Shown here piece by piece: positions 28,821-39,306 of a DNA stretch of 64,000 nucleotides; the first letter of the stretch is position 1, and each line of letters starts with the position of its first letter. Source of the DNA: Bosea sp. RAC05 (GTDB lineage Bacteria > Pseudomonadota > Alphaproteobacteria > Rhizobiales > Beijerinckiaceae); NCBI RefSeq assembly GCF_001713455.1, contig NZ_CP016464.1, positions 3,272,001 to 3,336,000 of the forward strand. The letters are read 5' to 3'. Both the position numbers and the translations under genes were made by a program. The notes beneath the pieces are model-generated. The model searched no databases and was not told the DNA's origin. It worked only from the letters and a program-made list of their open reading frames with translations.

Positions 28821-29237
28821 TCAGGCCGCCTCGTCGTCCGCCGTGAAGACCGGGCCGGAATCCTTGCCCTTGGCCTCGACGTCGCGATCGACGAACTCGA
28901 TCACGGCCAGCGGGGCGTTGTCGCCGAAGCGGAAGCCCGCCTTCATGATGCGCAGATAGCCGCCATTGCGCTCCTTGTAGCGCGGGCCGAGAACCGCGAA
29001 GAGCTTGCCGACCAGGGCGACGTCCTTGATCTGCGCGATCGCCTGGCGGCGGGCATGCAGGTCGCCGCGCTTGGCGAGCGTGATCAGCTTCTCGACGACC
29101 GGACGCAGGTCCTTGGCCTTCGGCAGCGTGGTGGTGATCTGCTCGTGCTTGATCAGGGCCTGGGACATGTTGGCGAACATCGCCTTGCGGTGCTCGACCG
29201 AGCGGTTGAAACGACGACCGCGGAAACCGTGACGCAT
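28821..29237 (-). CDS. rplQ: 50S ribosomal protein L17 (bL17)
   Basis: The protein has 138 residues, beginning with the diagnostic '[13 protein letters not shown]' and followed by '[27 protein letters not shown]' (outline, residues ~20-46). It binds near the polypeptide exit of the large subunit. An acidic tail of ~25 residues ending 'ADDEAA' is longer than in the E. coli protein. It is the last gene of the alpha operon. Confidence 0.97.
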   Translation of the reverse strand: MRHGFRGRRFNRSVEHRKAMFANMSQALIKHEQITTTLPKAKDLRPVVEKLITLAKRGDLHARRQAIAQIKDVALVGKLFAVLGPRYKERNGGYLRIMKAGFRFGDNAPLAVIEFVDRDVEAKGKDSGPVFTADDEAA

Positions 29238-29294
29238 GGGTGGCTCCTTCGTGATTTACGGCCGCCGTGCCACGGTACGGCCGTTCTTTGTGCT

Positions 29295-29344
29295 CCGGCG
29301 CTCAGGCGCCGGGCGGGGAAACGGCGCGGGAACGAGCCCGCGCC
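29295..29344 (-). other. Two stem-loops after the rpoA stop
   Basis: GGCGCGGG/CCCGCGCC (29323-29330 with 29337-29344) begins eight bases past the rpoA stop. CCGGCGC/GCGCCGG (29295-29301 with 29306-29312, loop TCAG) follows at once. No T-run follows, so these are more likely processing or stability elements than terminators. Confidence 0.7.
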
Positions 29345-29351
29345 GGTGGGA

Positions 29352-30368
29352 TCAGTAGTGCTCCTCGAAGCGCTTCGCGAGCTCTTCGATGTTCTCCGGC
29401 GGCCAGCCGGTGACGTCCATGCCGAGATGCAGGCCCATGGTGGCGAGGACCTCCTTGATCTCGTTCAGCGACTTGCGGCCGAAGTTCGGGGTGCGCAGCA
29501 TCTCGCCCTCCGACTTCTGGATGAGGTCGCCGATATAGACGATGTTGTCGTTCTTCAGGCAGTTCGCCGAACGCACCGAAAGCTCGAGCTCGTCGACCTT
29601 CTTGAGCAGCGCCGGGTTGAAGGGCAGCTGCGGCGCGGTCGAGACGGCCTCTTCCTTGCGCGGCTCCTCGAAGGTGATGAAGACGGCGAGCTGGTCCTGC
29701 AGGATGCGGGCGGCCAGCGCCAGCGCGTCCTCGGGCGTCACCGAGCCGTTGGTCTCGATGTTCAGGGTCAGCATGTCGCGATCGAGGTTCTGGCCCTCGC
29801 GGGTGTTCTCGACGCGATAGGAGACCTTCTTGACCGGCGAGTACAGGCTGTCGACCGGGATCAGGCCGATCGGCGCGTCCTCGGGGCGGTTCTGCTCGGA
29901 GGGGACGTAGCCCTTGCCGGTGTTGACGGTGAACTCCATGCGGATCTCGGAGCCCTCGTCCAGCGTGCAGAGCACGAGGTCGGGGTTCAGGATCGAGACG
30001 TCGCCGACGGTGTTGATGTCGCCGGCCGTGACGATGCCCGGGCCGGTCTTGCGCAGGGTCATGCGCTTGGGGCCTTCGCCCTGCATCTTGACCGCGATCG
30101 CCTTGATGTTGAGGACGATGTCGGTGACGTCCTCACGCACGCCGGGGATCGAGGAGAACTCGTGCAGCACGCCGTCGATCTGGACGGCGGTGACGGCCGC
30201 GCCCTGCAGTGAGGAGAGCAGCACGCGACGCAGCGCGTTGCCGAGGGTCATGCCGAAGCCGCGCTCCAGCGGACGCGCGATGACGGTGGCCTGACGCTTC
30301 GGATCGTCGCCGACCTTGATTTCGAGCTTGTTGGGCTTTGACAGATCCTGCCAGTTCTTGCTGATCAC
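29352..30368 (-). CDS. rpoA: DNA-directed RNA polymerase alpha subunit
   Basis: The protein has 338 residues. The N-terminal assembly domain (~1-235) contains '[19 protein letters not shown]' and the C-terminal domain (~255-325) contains '[15 protein letters not shown]' and '[12 protein letters not shown]', which contact UP elements and activators. The GTG start at 30368 is chosen over an upstream ATG because AGGAG lies eight bases before it and the resulting 'VISKNWQDL' matches alphaproteobacterial RpoA starts. Confidence 0.97.
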   Translation of the reverse strand: MISKNWQDLSKPNKLEIKVGDDPKRQATVIARPLERGFGMTLGNALRRVLLSSLQGAAVTAVQIDGVLHEFSSIPGVREDVTDIVLNIKAIAVKMQGEGPKRMTLRKTGPGIVTAGDINTVGDVSILNPDLVLCTLDEGSEIRMEFTVNTGKGYVPSEQNRPEDAPIGLIPVDSLYSPVKKVSYRVENTREGQNLDRDMLTLNIETNGSVTPEDALALAARILQDQLAVFITFEEPRKEEAVSTAPQLPFNPALLKKVDELELSVRSANCLKNDNIVYIGDLIQKSEGEMLRTPNFGRKSLNEIKEVLATMGLHLGMDVTGWPPENIEELAKRFEEHY

Positions 30369-30420
30369 GACCGCACTCCTGGTGCTTGAATTCAATGGCG
30401 GCGGCGGGCCGCCCCGGACA

Positions 30421-30442
30421 GGCGCCCGCCGGTGCGGGCGCC
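30421..30442 (-). other. Stem-loop after the rpsK stop
   Basis: Perfect 9-bp stem GGCGCCCGC/GCGGGCGCC with loop CGGT, 14 bases past the rpsK stop and 52 bases before rpoA. No T-run follows. Confidence 0.75.
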
Positions 30443-30456
30443 TCGAAGCACGCGCG

Positions 30457-30846
30457 TCAGACGCGACGGCGCTTGCGCGGACGGCAGCCGTTATGCGGGA
30501 TCGGCGTCACGTCGCGGATCGAGGTCACGGTGAAGCCCGCGGCCTGCAGCGCGCGAAGGGCCGACTCACGACCCGAACCCGGGCCGGTGACCTCGACCTC
30601 GAGGGTGCGCATGCCATGCTCGGCGGCCTTGCGGGCGGCGTCCTCGGCGGCGACCTGCGCGGCGTAGGGGGTCGACTTGCGCGAGCCCTTGAAGCCCATC
30701 GTGCCGGCCGACGACCACGAGATCGTGTTGCCCTGCGCGTCGGTGATGGTGATCATGGTGTTGTTGAACGAGGCGTTCACATGGGCGACGCCGGAGACGA
30801 TGTTCTTGCGTTCGCGGCGGCGAACGCGCTGGGCTTCCTTGGCCAT
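30457..30846 (-). CDS. rpsK: 30S ribosomal protein S11 (uS11)
   Basis: The protein has 129 residues, with '[22 protein letters not shown]' at residues ~15-36 (outline) and the C-terminal '[16 protein letters not shown]', which is nearly invariant. It forms the platform of the small subunit near the Shine-Dalgarno interaction. It lies between rpsM and rpoA in standard order. Confidence 0.97.
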   Translation of the reverse strand: MAKEAQRVRRRERKNIVSGVAHVNASFNNTMITITDAQGNTISWSSAGTMGFKGSRKSTPYAAQVAAEDAARKAAEHGMRTLEVEVTGPGSGRESALRALQAAGFTVTSIRDVTPIPHNGCRPRKRRRV

Positions 30847-30933
30847 AGTCTTTTCTCTTGTCCTTCAGGCGCGCCCGTGATGCCAGGCGCTGGGGATGCC
30901 GCCCGCCCCGAGGGGGTCAGGCGGCGCAAAGCA

Positions 30934-30955
30934 GCGGGCCGGAGAACCGGCCCGC
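30934..30955 (-). other. Stem-loop after the rpsM stop
   Basis: Perfect 9-bp stem GCGGGCCGG/CCGGCCCGC with loop AGAA, five bases past the rpsM stop, in the 114-base gap before rpsK. No T-run follows. Confidence 0.75.
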
Positions 30956-30960
30956 CGAAA

Positions 30961-31329
30961 TCACTTCTTCTTGCCGGCGATCGGCTTCGCCTTGCCCTTG
31001 CGGGTGCGGGCGTTGGTGTGGGTGCGCTGGCCGCGGACCGGCAGCGAGCGGCGATGGCGCAGGCCGCGATAGCAGCCGAGATCCATCAGGCGCTTGATGT
31101 TCATCGAGACTTCGCGGCGCAGGTCGCCCTCGACGAGATAGTCGCGGTCGATCGTCTCGCGGATCTGGAGAACCTCGGCGTCGGTGAGCTGGTTGACGCG
31201 ACGCTCGGCGACGATGCCGACCTTGTCGCAGATCTCCTGGGCCTTGGCCGCGCCAATGCCATGGATGTACTGCAGGCCGATGACGACGCGCTTGTTGGTC
31301 GGAATGTTGACGCCGGCAATACGTGCCAT
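30961..31329 (-). CDS. rpsM: 30S ribosomal protein S13 (uS13)
   Basis: The protein has 122 residues; '[19 protein letters not shown]', 'YIHGIG' (helix-two-turn-helix) and the basic C-terminal tail '[15 protein letters not shown]' that contacts P-site tRNA are all present. In most related genomes rpsM follows adk directly. Here a transporter gene and 233 non-coding bases separate them; I see no convincing promoter in that gap. Confidence 0.97.
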   Translation of the reverse strand: MARIAGVNIPTNKRVVIGLQYIHGIGAAKAQEICDKVGIVAERRVNQLTDAEVLQIRETIDRDYLVEGDLRREVSMNIKRLMDLGCYRGLRHRRSLPVRGQRTHTNARTRKGKAKPIAGKKK

Positions 31330-31562
31330 GACGATCTCTCCATGTCGGCCGGCAGACGCCCGGTGGCGCGCCAGCGGTTTAAAGATGCCTCGCGCCGGTG
31401 GAGGCCGGCCTCTGCGAAGCGTTGAACCCGTTCCATGCGGGAATGCGACGTCGCCCCTTCTCTCGAAGGTAACGGCATCGCTGTCATGAAACCGGAAGTC
31501 GGGTCGTTAGTCGCTCGGCCGCGCCGAGTCAACCCCGCGTTCGCCCACAATGGCGAGCATGA

Positions 31563-32447
31563 TCAGGTTCCGCGGAGAGAACCACGGCGCCGCAGCACCA
31601 GCATGCCGAAGAGCGCGCCGGTGATGTACATCGAGATTGAGTAGAGCGCCGCCGGCAAGCCGATCGCGACGCTGCCAAGCACCGACAGGGCGATGTACAT
31701 CGCGAGGGTCGCGTTGTGAATGCCGATCTCGTAGCCGATCGCGATTGCGATCGAGCGGTCGAGTCCGACTGCCCGCGCCAGAAAAAAGCCCGAGGCCAAA
31801 CTGACCAGGTTGAACAGAGCCACAGCCGGCCCGAGCGATGCCAGGCTCGCGATCAGCAAATGGCGTTCCTGCACAATGGCGACAAGCACGAACGCCGCCA
31901 GAACCGCGATGCTGAAGAGCTTGAACGGCCTCTCCGCCCGCGCAGCGAAATCCGCCCGGCGCGCCGCCACCAGCATGCCGATGCCCGCCGGGATCAGCAC
32001 GACCGCGACGACCTGCAGCACCTTGCCGAATTGCAGCGGGACCACGGGCAAGGCGCCCGGCCCTGCCGGAGCGAACTGGCCTATCGCGAGATTGGCCACC
32101 AAAGGCATGCTGATGATCGACAAAACGGTCGTGATGGCGGTCAGCGAGATGTTCATCGCGACATTGCCGCCAAACAGATGGCTGAACAGGTTCGCCGACA
32201 CACCGCCGGGCGAGGCGGCGAGGATCAGCAGCCCAATGGCATAAGCCGGAGACAGGCCAAACAGAACGACGATCCCGAAGCAGACAGCTGGCAGCACGAC
32301 CAGTTGGAGCAAAAGCGCCAGTGCCAGCGCGGCGGGCTGTCCGAGCACGCGCGTGAAATCGTCGATGCGTAACGACAGTCCGAGACCCAGCATGACCAGC
32401 GCGAGCGCGATCAGCAGCATCGTCGGCAGAACATCCAGAAAGGTCAC
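31563..32447 (-). CDS. Bile acid:sodium symporter (BASS) family transporter inside the ribosomal cluster
   Basis: This 294-residue protein has about nine hydrophobic helices and BASS-family signatures: 'SPGGVSANLFSHLFGGNVAMNIS' in outline (residues ~85-108), a discontinuous cation-site helix pair, and 'GYEIGIHNATLAMYIAL', whose conserved 'E.G..N' is the family's sodium-site pattern. Such proteins import organic anions with Na+. It is in the same orientation as its neighbours but sits between adk and rpsM. By eye its codons use more A/T than those of neighbours. GTG 32447 with an upstream GGGGAG is my start; the open frame extends to 32549. Confidence 0.85.
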   Translation of the reverse strand: MTFLDVLPTMLLIALALVMLGLGLSLRIDDFTRVLGQPAALALALLLQLVVLPAVCFGIVVLFGLSPAYAIGLLILAASPGGVSANLFSHLFGGNVAMNISLTAITTVLSIISMPLVANLAIGQFAPAGPGALPVVPLQFGKVLQVVAVVLIPAGIGMLVAARRADFAARAERPFKLFSIAVLAAFVLVAIVQERHLLIASLASLGPAVALFNLVSLASGFFLARAVGLDRSIAIAIGYEIGIHNATLAMYIALSVLGSVAIGLPAALYSISMYITGALFGMLVLRRRGSLRGT

Positions 32448-32717
32448 CGCGATCGCACTCCCCGCCGCCGCACTGGGCCTGACGCGGGGGCCGGCTGCCT
32501 GGCGAATCGCCCAGAAGCGCCGCCCGTCCCTCGTTCCGTATGGCACCACAAAACGGGAAGAGGTTCAAAGCACCTTCCGGTGACGACGGCTACCTGCAAC
32601 TGCAGAAGTCAGCGGGCCTCGTCACCCGCCCCGCTGCACCCAGGCAACCACGCACGCCGATCGGCTCTTGCGAGACGACACATCCGACCAATCACCGTCG
32701 GCATGCTGCGATGGCGA

Positions 32718-33299
32718 TCAGCCCGCCAGCGCCTTCTCGATCGCGGCCGTGACGTCATCGACAGACTGCATGCCGTCGATCTCGATCACCTGGCCGCGCG
32801 CGGCGTAATAGGGCGAGACCACCGCCGTGTCGCGGTTATAGGCCTCGAGCCGGGTCTTGAAGACCTCCGGATCGTCGTCCTTGCGGACGGGCTGCCCCGC
32901 CGCCTTCGCCTCTTCGGCGCGCTTGACGATGCGGTCAACGAGCTTGCTCTGGTCGACCTTGAGCTCCAGCACCGTGTCGAGTTCCAGATGCTTGGACGCG
33001 AGCATGACGTCGAGCGCCTCGGCCTGCGCCAGCGTGCGTGGAAAGCCGTCGAGGATGAAGCCCTTCTTGCAATCGGGCTCCTCGATCCGGTCTGCGACGA
33101 TGCCGATGACGATCTCGTCCGAGACGAGGCCCCCGGCGTCCATCACCGCCTTCGCCTTGACCCCGACCGGCGTCTGGGCGGCGACAGCCGCGCGCAGCAT
33201 GTCGCCCGTCGAGAGCTGTGGAATACCGTGCTTCGCGACGATGCGCGCAGCCTGAGTGCCCTTCCCCGCCCCCGGCGGCCCCAGGAAGATCAGTCGCAT
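32718..33299 (-). CDS. adk: Adenylate kinase
   Basis: The 193-residue enzyme interconverts ATP, ADP and AMP. P-loop '[11 protein letters not shown]' starts at residue 7, '[10 protein letters not shown]' binds AMP, and '[10 protein letters not shown]' is the NMP-binding motif. The LID is short ('[17 protein letters not shown]'), lacking zinc-binding cysteines, which explains the small size. The ATG overlaps the secY stop by one base (TGATG), as is usual for secY-adk. Confidence 0.97.
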   Translation of the reverse strand: MRLIFLGPPGAGKGTQAARIVAKHGIPQLSTGDMLRAAVAAQTPVGVKAKAVMDAGGLVSDEIVIGIVADRIEEPDCKKGFILDGFPRTLAQAEALDVMLASKHLELDTVLELKVDQSKLVDRIVKRAEEAKAAGQPVRKDDDPEVFKTRLEAYNRDTAVVSPYYAARGQVIEIDGMQSVDDVTAAIEKALAG

Positions 33300-34636
33300 C
33301 AGCGTTTCGCTCCTCGCAGCTTGGCCTTCTTGACCAGCCCCTCATATTGATGGGCCAGCAGGTGCCCGTGAACTTGCGCCACGGTATCCATCGTCGTCGT
33401 CACCACGATGAGCAGCGAGGTGCCGCCCAGCAGGATGATCGGTATCTGGGCATAGGTGATCATGAACTCGGGGATAAGGCAGACGATAGTCAAATAGCCG
33501 GCGCCCAGCACGGTGATGCGCGTCAGCACGCGGTCGATATGCTCGGCCGTGCGCTCGCCCGGCCGGATGCCAGGCATGAAGCCGCCATGCTTCTTGAGGT
33601 TGTCGGCCGTCTCGACCGGGTTGAACACGATCGCGGTGTAGAAGAAGCAGAAGAAGATGATCAGCGCCGCGTAGAGGATCATGAACAGCGGCCGGCCATG
33701 GGCGAGATAGGTCGCCATCGTCGCCATGAAGCCGGTCCCGCCGGCCGCCTGCGAGAAGCTGGCGATCGTCGTCGGCAGCAGCAGCAGCGAGGAGGCGAAG
33801 ATCGGCGGAATAACGCCGGCGGTGTTCAGCTTGAGCGGCAGGAACGAGGTCTGGCCCTCATACATCCGGTTGCCGACCTGGCGCTTGGGATAGTTGATCA
33901 GCAGGCGGCGCTGGGCGCGCTCCATGAACACGCAGAAGGCGATGACGCAGATCGCCATCAGCAGGATCAGCAGCAGCAGGCCCGTCGAGATCGCGCCCTG
34001 GCGGCCGAGCTCCAGCGTCTGCGCGAGCTGCGAGGGGAACTCCGCAATGATGCCCGCGAAGATGATCATCGAGGTGCCGTTGCCGATGCCACGGCTGGTG
34101 ATCTGCTCACCCAGCCAGAGCAGGAACATCGTGCCGCCGACGAGCGTGATCGTGGTCGAGAGCAGGAAGAAAGGCCCCGGCTCCAGCACGAGATTGCCCG
34201 AGCCCTGCAGGCCGACGCCGATGCCATAGGCCTGGAACACGGCCAGCACGAGGGTGAGGTAACGCGTATACTGGTTCAGGATCTTGCGACCCTGCTCGCC
34301 CTCTTTCTTCAGCGCCTCGAAGGTCGGGACGACGCTGGAGAGCAGCTGGATGATGATCGAGGCCGAGATGTACGGCATGATCGCCAGCGCGAAGATCGCG
34401 AGACGGCCGACCGCGCCGCCCGAAAACATGTTGAACAGGCCGAGCACGCCGGTCTGGGTCTGCTTGAACAGATCCGCGACCGCGTCGGGGTTCATCCCCG
34501 GCAGCGGGATATAGGTACCCAGCCGATAGATGATCAGCGCACCGAGCGTGAACCAGATCCGCTTCTTCAGCTCGTCCGCCTTGGCGAACGCCCCGAAGTT
34601 CAGGTTTGAAGCCAGCTGTTCAGCTGCCGATGCCAT
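33299..34636 (-). CDS. secY: Protein translocase subunit SecY
   Basis: This 445-residue ten-helix channel protein is the core of the SecYEG translocon in the inner membrane. Signatures are '[15 protein letters not shown]', '[17 protein letters not shown]' and '[14 protein letters not shown]', and the large cytoplasmic loop contains '[21 protein letters not shown]' in outline. It is placed between rplO and adk as in the spc operon; secE lies 29 kb away in the nusG cluster. Confidence 0.97.
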   Translation of the reverse strand: MASAAEQLASNLNFGAFAKADELKKRIWFTLGALIIYRLGTYIPLPGMNPDAVADLFKQTQTGVLGLFNMFSGGAVGRLAIFALAIMPYISASIIIQLLSSVVPTFEALKKEGEQGRKILNQYTRYLTLVLAVFQAYGIGVGLQGSGNLVLEPGPFFLLSTTITLVGGTMFLLWLGEQITSRGIGNGTSMIIFAGIIAEFPSQLAQTLELGRQGAISTGLLLLILLMAICVIAFCVFMERAQRRLLINYPKRQVGNRMYEGQTSFLPLKLNTAGVIPPIFASSLLLLPTTIASFSQAAGGTGFMATMATYLAHGRPLFMILYAALIIFFCFFYTAIVFNPVETADNLKKHGGFMPGIRPGERTAEHIDRVLTRITVLGAGYLTIVCLIPEFMITYAQIPIILLGGTSLLIVVTTTMDTVAQVHGHLLAHQYEGLVKKAKLRGAKR

Positions 34637-34757
34637 GCGTTCGGTCCTTGGTCTTCAGATCCATGGGCACGATGGACTGCGCCCGGTCAAACAGTCGAAC
34701 GGCGGCCAGGGCTTCTGGCCCGGCCGCCGTTCGCGAGTCGTCATGTAAGCGCTCGGC

Positions 34758-35234
34758 TCACGCCTGTGAAGCGGCAGCCAGGATCTTGACCGAACCGCCG
34801 GCCTTCTCGATCGCAGCGACGGCCGACTTCGACGCGCCGGCGACCTCGAAGGCGAGCTTCGCCTTCAGTTCGCCCACGCCGAGGATCTTCACGCCGTCCT
34901 TGGCCTGATGCGTGATCACGCCCGCGGCGACCAGCGCCTCGATGGTGATCGCGCCGTTGGCGTCGAGCTTGCCGGCTTCCAGCGCCTGCTGGACGCGGCC
35001 GAGATTGACCTCGTTCAGCTCCTTGGCGAACAGGTTGTTGAAGCCGCGCTTGGGCAGGCGACGGTAGAGCGGCATCTGGCCGCCCTCGAAGCCCTTCACG
35101 GCGACGCCGGCGCGGGCCTTCTGACCCTTCACGCCACGACCACCGGTCTTGCCCTTGCCCGAGCCGATGCCACGGCCGACGCGGATGCGCGACTTGTGCG
35201 CGCCTTCGTTGTCACGGATCTCGTTGAGTTTCAT
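34758..35234 (-). CDS. rplO: 50S ribosomal protein L15 (uL15)
   Basis: The protein has 158 residues; the N-terminal extension '[22 protein letters not shown]' is cited as residues 1-22, followed by the Gly/Lys-rich '[20 protein letters not shown]'. L15 is a late assembly protein near the peptidyl-transferase ring. The ATG at 35234 is the family start; the upstream open frame is not coding. 121 bases separate it from secY. Confidence 0.97.
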   Translation of the reverse strand: MKLNEIRDNEGAHKSRIRVGRGIGSGKGKTGGRGVKGQKARAGVAVKGFEGGQMPLYRRLPKRGFNNLFAKELNEVNLGRVQQALEAGKLDANGAITIEALVAAGVITHQAKDGVKILGVGELKAKLAFEVAGASKSAVAAIEKAGGSVKILAAASQA

Positions 35235-35247
35235 CGAACGATCTCCC

Positions 35248-35445
35248 TCACTTCGCATCGACGACGCGCACGAGGTGCCTGACCTTGTCGATCATGCCCC
35301 GCACGGCCGGCGTGTCGACCAGGGTCGACTGACGGCGGATCTTGTTGAGGCCGAGACCGATCAGGGTCTGGCGCTGCGACGCCTCGCGGCGGATCGGGCT
35401 ACCGATCTGCTCGACGACGACGGTCTTGGTGTCGGACTTTGCCAT
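35248..35445 (-). CDS. rpmD: 50S ribosomal protein L30 (uL30)
   Basis: This is a short 65-residue protein with '[19 protein letters not shown]' and '[20 protein letters not shown]', the complete L30 fold. The start at 35445 follows a short GGGGGCGAC spacer after rpsE. It ends 13 bases before rplO. Confidence 0.96.
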   Translation of the reverse strand: MAKSDTKTVVVEQIGSPIRREASQRQTLIGLGLNKIRRQSTLVDTPAVRGMIDKVRHLVRVVDAK

Positions 35446-35455
35446 GGTCGCCCCC

Positions 35456-36016
35456 TCACGCTTCAGCGGCGGCATCGGCACCCGCATCGCGACGACGCGT
35501 CTGCAGGGCGGAGACCTTGAGGTTGCGACGCGCGGCGACGCCACGCGGGCTGTCCTCGTTCTTCAGCGCGTCGAAGGTCGCGCGGACGAGGTTGTACGGG
35601 TTCGAGGAGCCGAGCGACTTCGACACCACGTCCTGCATGCCGACCGCCTCGAAGACGGCGCGCATCGGACCGCCGGCGATGATGCCGGTACCGGCCGGGG
35701 CAGCACGCAGCACGACCTTGCCGGCGCCGTGACGGCCCTGGACGTCGTGATGAAGGGTGCGACCCTCGCGCAGCGGGATGCGGACCAGGCCGCGCTTGGC
35801 GGCTTCCGTCGCCTTGCGGATGGCTTCCGGCACTTCGCGGGCCTTGCCGTGGCCGAAGCCGACGCGGCCCTTCTGGTCACCGACGACGACGAGCGCGGCG
35901 AAGCCGAAGCGACGCCCGCCCTTCACCACCTTGGCGACGCGGTTGATATGGACCAGCCGGTCCACGAATTCCGAATCGCGCTCTTCGCGATCGCGGTCAC
36001 GAGGCTCTCTCGCCAT
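35456..36016 (-). CDS. rpsE: 30S ribosomal protein S5 (uS5)
   Basis: This 186-residue protein has a double-stranded RNA-binding-type N-domain ('[20 protein letters not shown]', 'FAALVVVGD') and C-domain ('[24 protein letters not shown]' in outline). It contributes to translational fidelity. A charged N-terminal extension '[16 protein letters not shown]' and an Ala-rich tail make it longer than the E. coli protein, as is usual in this group. Confidence 0.97.
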   Translation of the reverse strand: MAREPRDRDREERDSEFVDRLVHINRVAKVVKGGRRFGFAALVVVGDQKGRVGFGHGKAREVPEAIRKATEAAKRGLVRIPLREGRTLHHDVQGRHGAGKVVLRAAPAGTGIIAGGPMRAVFEAVGMQDVVSKSLGSSNPYNLVRATFDALKNEDSPRGVAARRNLKVSALQTRRRDAGADAAAEA

Positions 36017-36164
36017 TGTCTTTCCTCTTACTTGCGCGGTGACGGAACAGGCCGCACCGCTCGCTCGAGCGTCCCGTGTGGGACGACGTTTCCCAGAATG
36101 CCCGATCCCGGCCCCCTGCCCGGCGCCGTGAGGCGCCACTGCAGAACGGCCGGGACCGACGATA

Positions 36165-36527
36165 TCAGAAGTTCAGGCCGCCCTCGCGGGCCGCCTCGGC
36201 CAGCGCCTTGACGCGGCCATGATACATGTAGGAGCCGCGGTCGAAGACCACGTCCTTCACGCCGGCCTTGACGGCACGCTCGGCGATCAGCTTGCCGATC
36301 GTGGCGGCGGCCTCGACATTCGCGCCCGACTTGAGGTCGCTGCGGATGTCCTTGTCCAGGCTCGAGGCAGAAGCGAGGGTGACCCCCTTCGCGTCGTCGA
36401 TGACCTGGGCATAGATCTGCTTGCCGGTGCGATGCACCGACAGGCGGGCGCGGCCATTGGCGACGGCCTTGATCGCGCGGCGGACGCGGGCCTTGCGGCG
36501 CGCAGTGTTCTCTGTCTGCTTGCTCAT
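36165..36527 (-). CDS. rplR: 50S ribosomal protein L18 (uL18)
   Basis: The protein has 120 residues, with '[18 protein letters not shown]', '[13 protein letters not shown]' and the conserved end '[26 protein letters not shown]' (outline, residues ~95-120). It binds 5S rRNA with L5. A 148-base gap to rpsE is the longest within the spc genes here. Confidence 0.97.
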   Translation of the reverse strand: MSKQTENTARRKARVRRAIKAVANGRARLSVHRTGKQIYAQVIDDAKGVTLASASSLDKDIRSDLKSGANVEAAATIGKLIAERAVKAGVKDVVFDRGSYMYHGRVKALAEAAREGGLNF

Positions 36528-36532
36528 GGCCC

Positions 36533-37066
36533 TTACTTCTTCTTCCCTTCCTTGCGGAAGATGAATTCGCCGGCGTACTTCACGCCCTTGCCCTTATAGG
36601 GCTCGGGGCCGCGATAATCGCGGATCTCGGCGGCGGTCTGGCCGACGACCTGCTTGTCGATGCCGGTGATGACGATTTCGGTCGGCTTCGGCGTGACGAT
36701 CGCGACCCCTTCCGGGATCGGATAGTCGATGTCGTGGCTGTAGCCGAGCGACAGCTTGAGCACCTTGCCGGTGACGGCGGCCTTGTAGCCGACGCCGTTG
36801 ATCTCGAGCTTCTTCTCGAAGCCCGCGGTCGTGCCCGTCACGAGATTGGCGATGCGGGCGCGCGAGGTGCCCCAGAGCGAGCGCGCGCGCTTGCTCTGCG
36901 AACGCGGCTGAACCGCGATCGCGCCGTTCTCCATGGCGACCGAAACGTCGTCGGGAACCGTGAAGGAGAGTTCCCCCTTCACGCCCTTGATCTTGACGAG
37001 CTGGCCGGCGACGTTGGCGGTGACGCCAGCGGGAACCGGAACAGGCTTCTTACCGATACGAGACAT
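36533..37066 (-). CDS. rplF: 50S ribosomal protein L6 (uL6)
   Basis: The 177-residue protein has two similar alpha/beta domains; '[15 protein letters not shown]' opens the first and '[25 protein letters not shown]' (outline) closes the second. It lies near the GTPase-associated centre. It ends five bases before rplR. Confidence 0.97.
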   Translation of the reverse strand: MSRIGKKPVPVPAGVTANVAGQLVKIKGVKGELSFTVPDDVSVAMENGAIAVQPRSQSKRARSLWGTSRARIANLVTGTTAGFEKKLEINGVGYKAAVTGKVLKLSLGYSHDIDYPIPEGVAIVTPKPTEIVITGIDKQVVGQTAAEIRDYRGPEPYKGKGVKYAGEFIFRKEGKKK

Positions 37067-37099
37067 TGGATTTCTCCTGAAAACGAGCGGCGCGAAAGG

Positions 37100-37498
37100 T
37101 CAGAAGACCTTGCAAAGCACTTCGCCGCCCACGTTCTGCTCGCGGGCAAGATGATCGGGCATCACACCCTTCGGGGTCGAGATGATGGTCACGCCAAGGC
37201 CGTCGGCCACGCGGGGCATCGTCTCCACCGAAGAATAGACGCGGCGGCCGGGCTTCGACACACGCGAGATCGACCGGATAACCGGCTGCCCCTCGTGGTA
37301 CTTCAGCTCGATGTCGAATTCGGTCCGGCCGTTGCCGAACTCGGTCTGGGTGTAGCCGCGGATGTAGCCCTCGGCCTGAAGCACGTCGAGCACGCGGGCC
37401 CGCAGCTTCGAGCCCGGCGTCGAAACGCGGGACTTGCGCCGCATCTGCGCATTGCGGATGCGGGTCAGCATATCGCCGAGCGGATCAATGATCGCCAT
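37100..37498 (-). CDS. rpsH: 30S ribosomal protein S8 (uS8)
   Basis: The protein has 132 residues: '[18 protein letters not shown]' at the start and '[23 protein letters not shown]' in outline near the end. It binds helix 21 of 16S rRNA and, in E. coli, represses the spc operon by binding the mRNA near rplE; whether the same site exists here is not evident. Confidence 0.97.
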   Translation of the reverse strand: MAIIDPLGDMLTRIRNAQMRRKSRVSTPGSKLRARVLDVLQAEGYIRGYTQTEFGNGRTEFDIELKYHEGQPVIRSISRVSKPGRRVYSSVETMPRVADGLGVTIISTPKGVMPDHLAREQNVGGEVLCKVF

Positions 37499-37510
37499 GA
37501 TGCGTCCTCC

Positions 37511-37816
37511 TCACCAGCTCGACTTGACGAGGCCGGGAACCAGCCCCTTGTTGCCGAGCTCGCGCAGCGCAACGCGCGACATCTTCAGCTTGCGGTAGAA
37601 GGCGCGCGGACGGCCCGTCACCTCGCAGCGGTTGCGCACCCGGTTCGGAGCCGAGTTGCGCGGCAGTTCGGCCAGCTTCAGGCGAGCGAGGAAACGCTCG
37701 TCCATGGACTGGCCTTCGTCGTTGGCGATCTCAAGCAACCGGGCGCGGCGGCCGGCGAACTTCTTCACCAGCGCCTTGCGGCGGTTGTTGTTCTCGACGG
37801 AGCTCTTCTTAGCCAT
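37511..37816 (-). CDS. rpsN: 30S ribosomal protein S14 (uS14), zinc-independent type
   Basis: This is the 101-residue long form, with '[19 protein letters not shown]' and the C-terminal '[20 protein letters not shown]'. Only one cysteine is present, so the CxxC pairs of the zinc-binding short form are missing; this is the C-minus type common in Proteobacteria. It lies between rplE and rpsH. Confidence 0.97.
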   Translation of the reverse strand: MAKKSSVENNNRRKALVKKFAGRRARLLEIANDEGQSMDERFLARLKLAELPRNSAPNRVRNRCEVTGRPRAFYRKLKMSRVALRELGNKGLVPGLVKSSW

Positions 37817-37852
37817 CGATCTCTCCTGGTTTCCGCGTATGAACGCTTGAGT

Positions 37853-38419
37853 TCACTGCCGGAACGGGAAGTTGAAGTGCTTGAGCAGAGCGCGTGCCTC
37901 GTCGTCCGACTTCGCAGTCGTGCAGACGATCACGTCCATGCCCCAGACCTGGTCGACCTTGTCGTAATTGATCTCGGGGAACACGATGTGCTCCTTGATC
38001 CCGAGCGCGAAATTGCCGCGCCCGTCGAACGACTTCGGGTTCAGACCGCGGAAGTCACGCACGCGCGGGAGGGCGATGGTGACGAGCCGGTCAACGAACT
38101 CGAACATCTTGGTCTTGCGCAGCGTGACCTTGCAGCCCACCGCCATGTTCTCACGCAGCTTGAAGCCGGCGATCGCGAGGCGGGACTTGGTGATGACCGG
38201 CTTCTGGCCGGCGATCAGGGCGAGGTCGCCGGCGGCGTTGTCGACCTTCTTGCGGTCGGCAGTCGCTTCGCCCACGCCCATGTTGATGACGACCTTCTCG
38301 ATGGTCGGCACTTCCATGGCGTTCTTGTAGCCGAACTCGGCGATCATCGCCGGACGGACGACGTCCTCGTAATGCTTCTTCATGCGCGGCGTGAGAGCCG
38401 CCTGCTGGTTCTCAGCCAT
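37853..38419 (-). CDS. rplE: 50S ribosomal protein L5 (uL5)
   Basis: The 188-residue protein carries '[17 protein letters not shown]', '[20 protein letters not shown]' in outline and '[19 protein letters not shown]', all diagnostic for L5, which bridges 5S rRNA and the small subunit. The ATG overlaps the end of rplX by eight bases, indicating coupled translation. Confidence 0.97.
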   Translation of the reverse strand: MAENQQAALTPRMKKHYEDVVRPAMIAEFGYKNAMEVPTIEKVVINMGVGEATADRKKVDNAAGDLALIAGQKPVITKSRLAIAGFKLRENMAVGCKVTLRKTKMFEFVDRLVTIALPRVRDFRGLNPKSFDGRGNFALGIKEHIVFPEINYDKVDQVWGMDVIVCTTAKSDDEARALLKHFNFPFRQ

Positions 38420-38729
38420 CGATCAGATCCCCCGAACGCTTGGCGAAACGGACCTTGCGGCCATCGTCCAGAACCTTGAAGCCGACGCGGGTCGGCTTGC
38501 CGTCCTTGGGATCGGCCACGGCGAGATTCGACAGGTCGATGGTGGCCTCCTTGGAGATGATGCCGCCCTCGGACTGAGCCGATGCCTTGGTGTGCTTCTT
38601 GACGAGGTTGACGCCACGCACCACGGCGCGGGCATCCTTCGGCATGACCTGGAGCACTTCGCCGGCCTTGCCCTTGTCACGGCCGGCCAGCACGACGACC
38701 TTGTCGCCCTTCTTGATCTTCGCAGCCAT
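38412..38729 (-). CDS. rplX: 50S ribosomal protein L24 (uL24)
   Basis: The 105-residue protein has a KOW motif '[20 protein letters not shown]' at residues ~7-26 and '[12 protein letters not shown]'. It initiates large-subunit assembly. The ATG at 38729 shares a base with the rplN stop (TGATG). An ATG-like GTG one codon earlier is not needed. Confidence 0.96.
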   Translation of the reverse strand: MAAKIKKGDKVVVLAGRDKGKAGEVLQVMPKDARAVVRGVNLVKKHTKASAQSEGGIISKEATIDLSNLAVADPKDGKPTRVGFKVLDDGRKVRFAKRSGDLIDG

Positions 38730-39097
38730 CACAGCACCTCAGGCGCAAGCGAGATGATCTTCATGTGGTTCTTCGCGCGCAGCTCGCGCGGGACCGGTCC
38801 GAAGATGCGGGTGCCGACGGGCTCTTTCTGGTTGTTGATCAGAACGGCCGCATTGCGGTCGAACCGGATCACGGAGCCGTCGGGGCGCTTGACGTCCTTG
38901 GCGGTGCGAACGACGACCGCCTTCATGACGTCGCCCTTCTTCACGCGACCGCGCGGGATGGCTTCCTTGATCGAAACAACGATGATGTCGCCGATGCGCG
39001 CATAGCGACGCTTCGACCCGCCGAGAACCTTGATGCACATCACGCGACGGGCGCCGGAATTATCCGCGACCTCGAGATTGGTCTGCACCTGGATCAT
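38729..39097 (-). CDS. rplN: 50S ribosomal protein L14 (uL14)
   Basis: The protein has 122 residues, with '[21 protein letters not shown]', '[19 protein letters not shown]' and '[11 protein letters not shown]', a very conserved family. It forms part of the intersubunit bridge. Upstream lies a 209-base gap containing a GCATG-type repeat. Confidence 0.97.
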   Translation of the reverse strand: MIQVQTNLEVADNSGARRVMCIKVLGGSKRRYARIGDIIVVSIKEAIPRGRVKKGDVMKAVVVRTAKDVKRPDGSVIRFDRNAAVLINNQKEPVGTRIFGPVPRELRAKNHMKIISLAPEVL

Positions 39098-39200
39098 GGC
39101 CTTGATCCTTCCAGTGTGTATCAGCGCGGTTTCCCGAGCGCACCAGCGCCCCCGGGACTACGACTGACGGGGGTCGATCGCCCCCTGGCCTCAAAACAAA

Positions 39201-39244
39201 GCATGATCCGCAAAAGTGGAGCCCACCTTTGCGGCGAAACATGC
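39201..39244. repeat. GCATG-type palindromic repeat, copy 2, between rpsQ and rplN
   Basis: GCATGATCCGCAAA...TTTGCGGCGAAACATGC forms an imperfect hairpin with CCGCAAA/TTTGCGG arms. It resembles a repeat spread through many Hyphomicrobiales genomes. Its place inside a ribosomal operon is unusual. Confidence 0.65.
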
Positions 39245-39306
39245 CCGACTACCTATTCCGCCGCGCCGCCTCCCGATGTGATTCGGGCAGCGGCAGCCGC
39301 GTTGAC

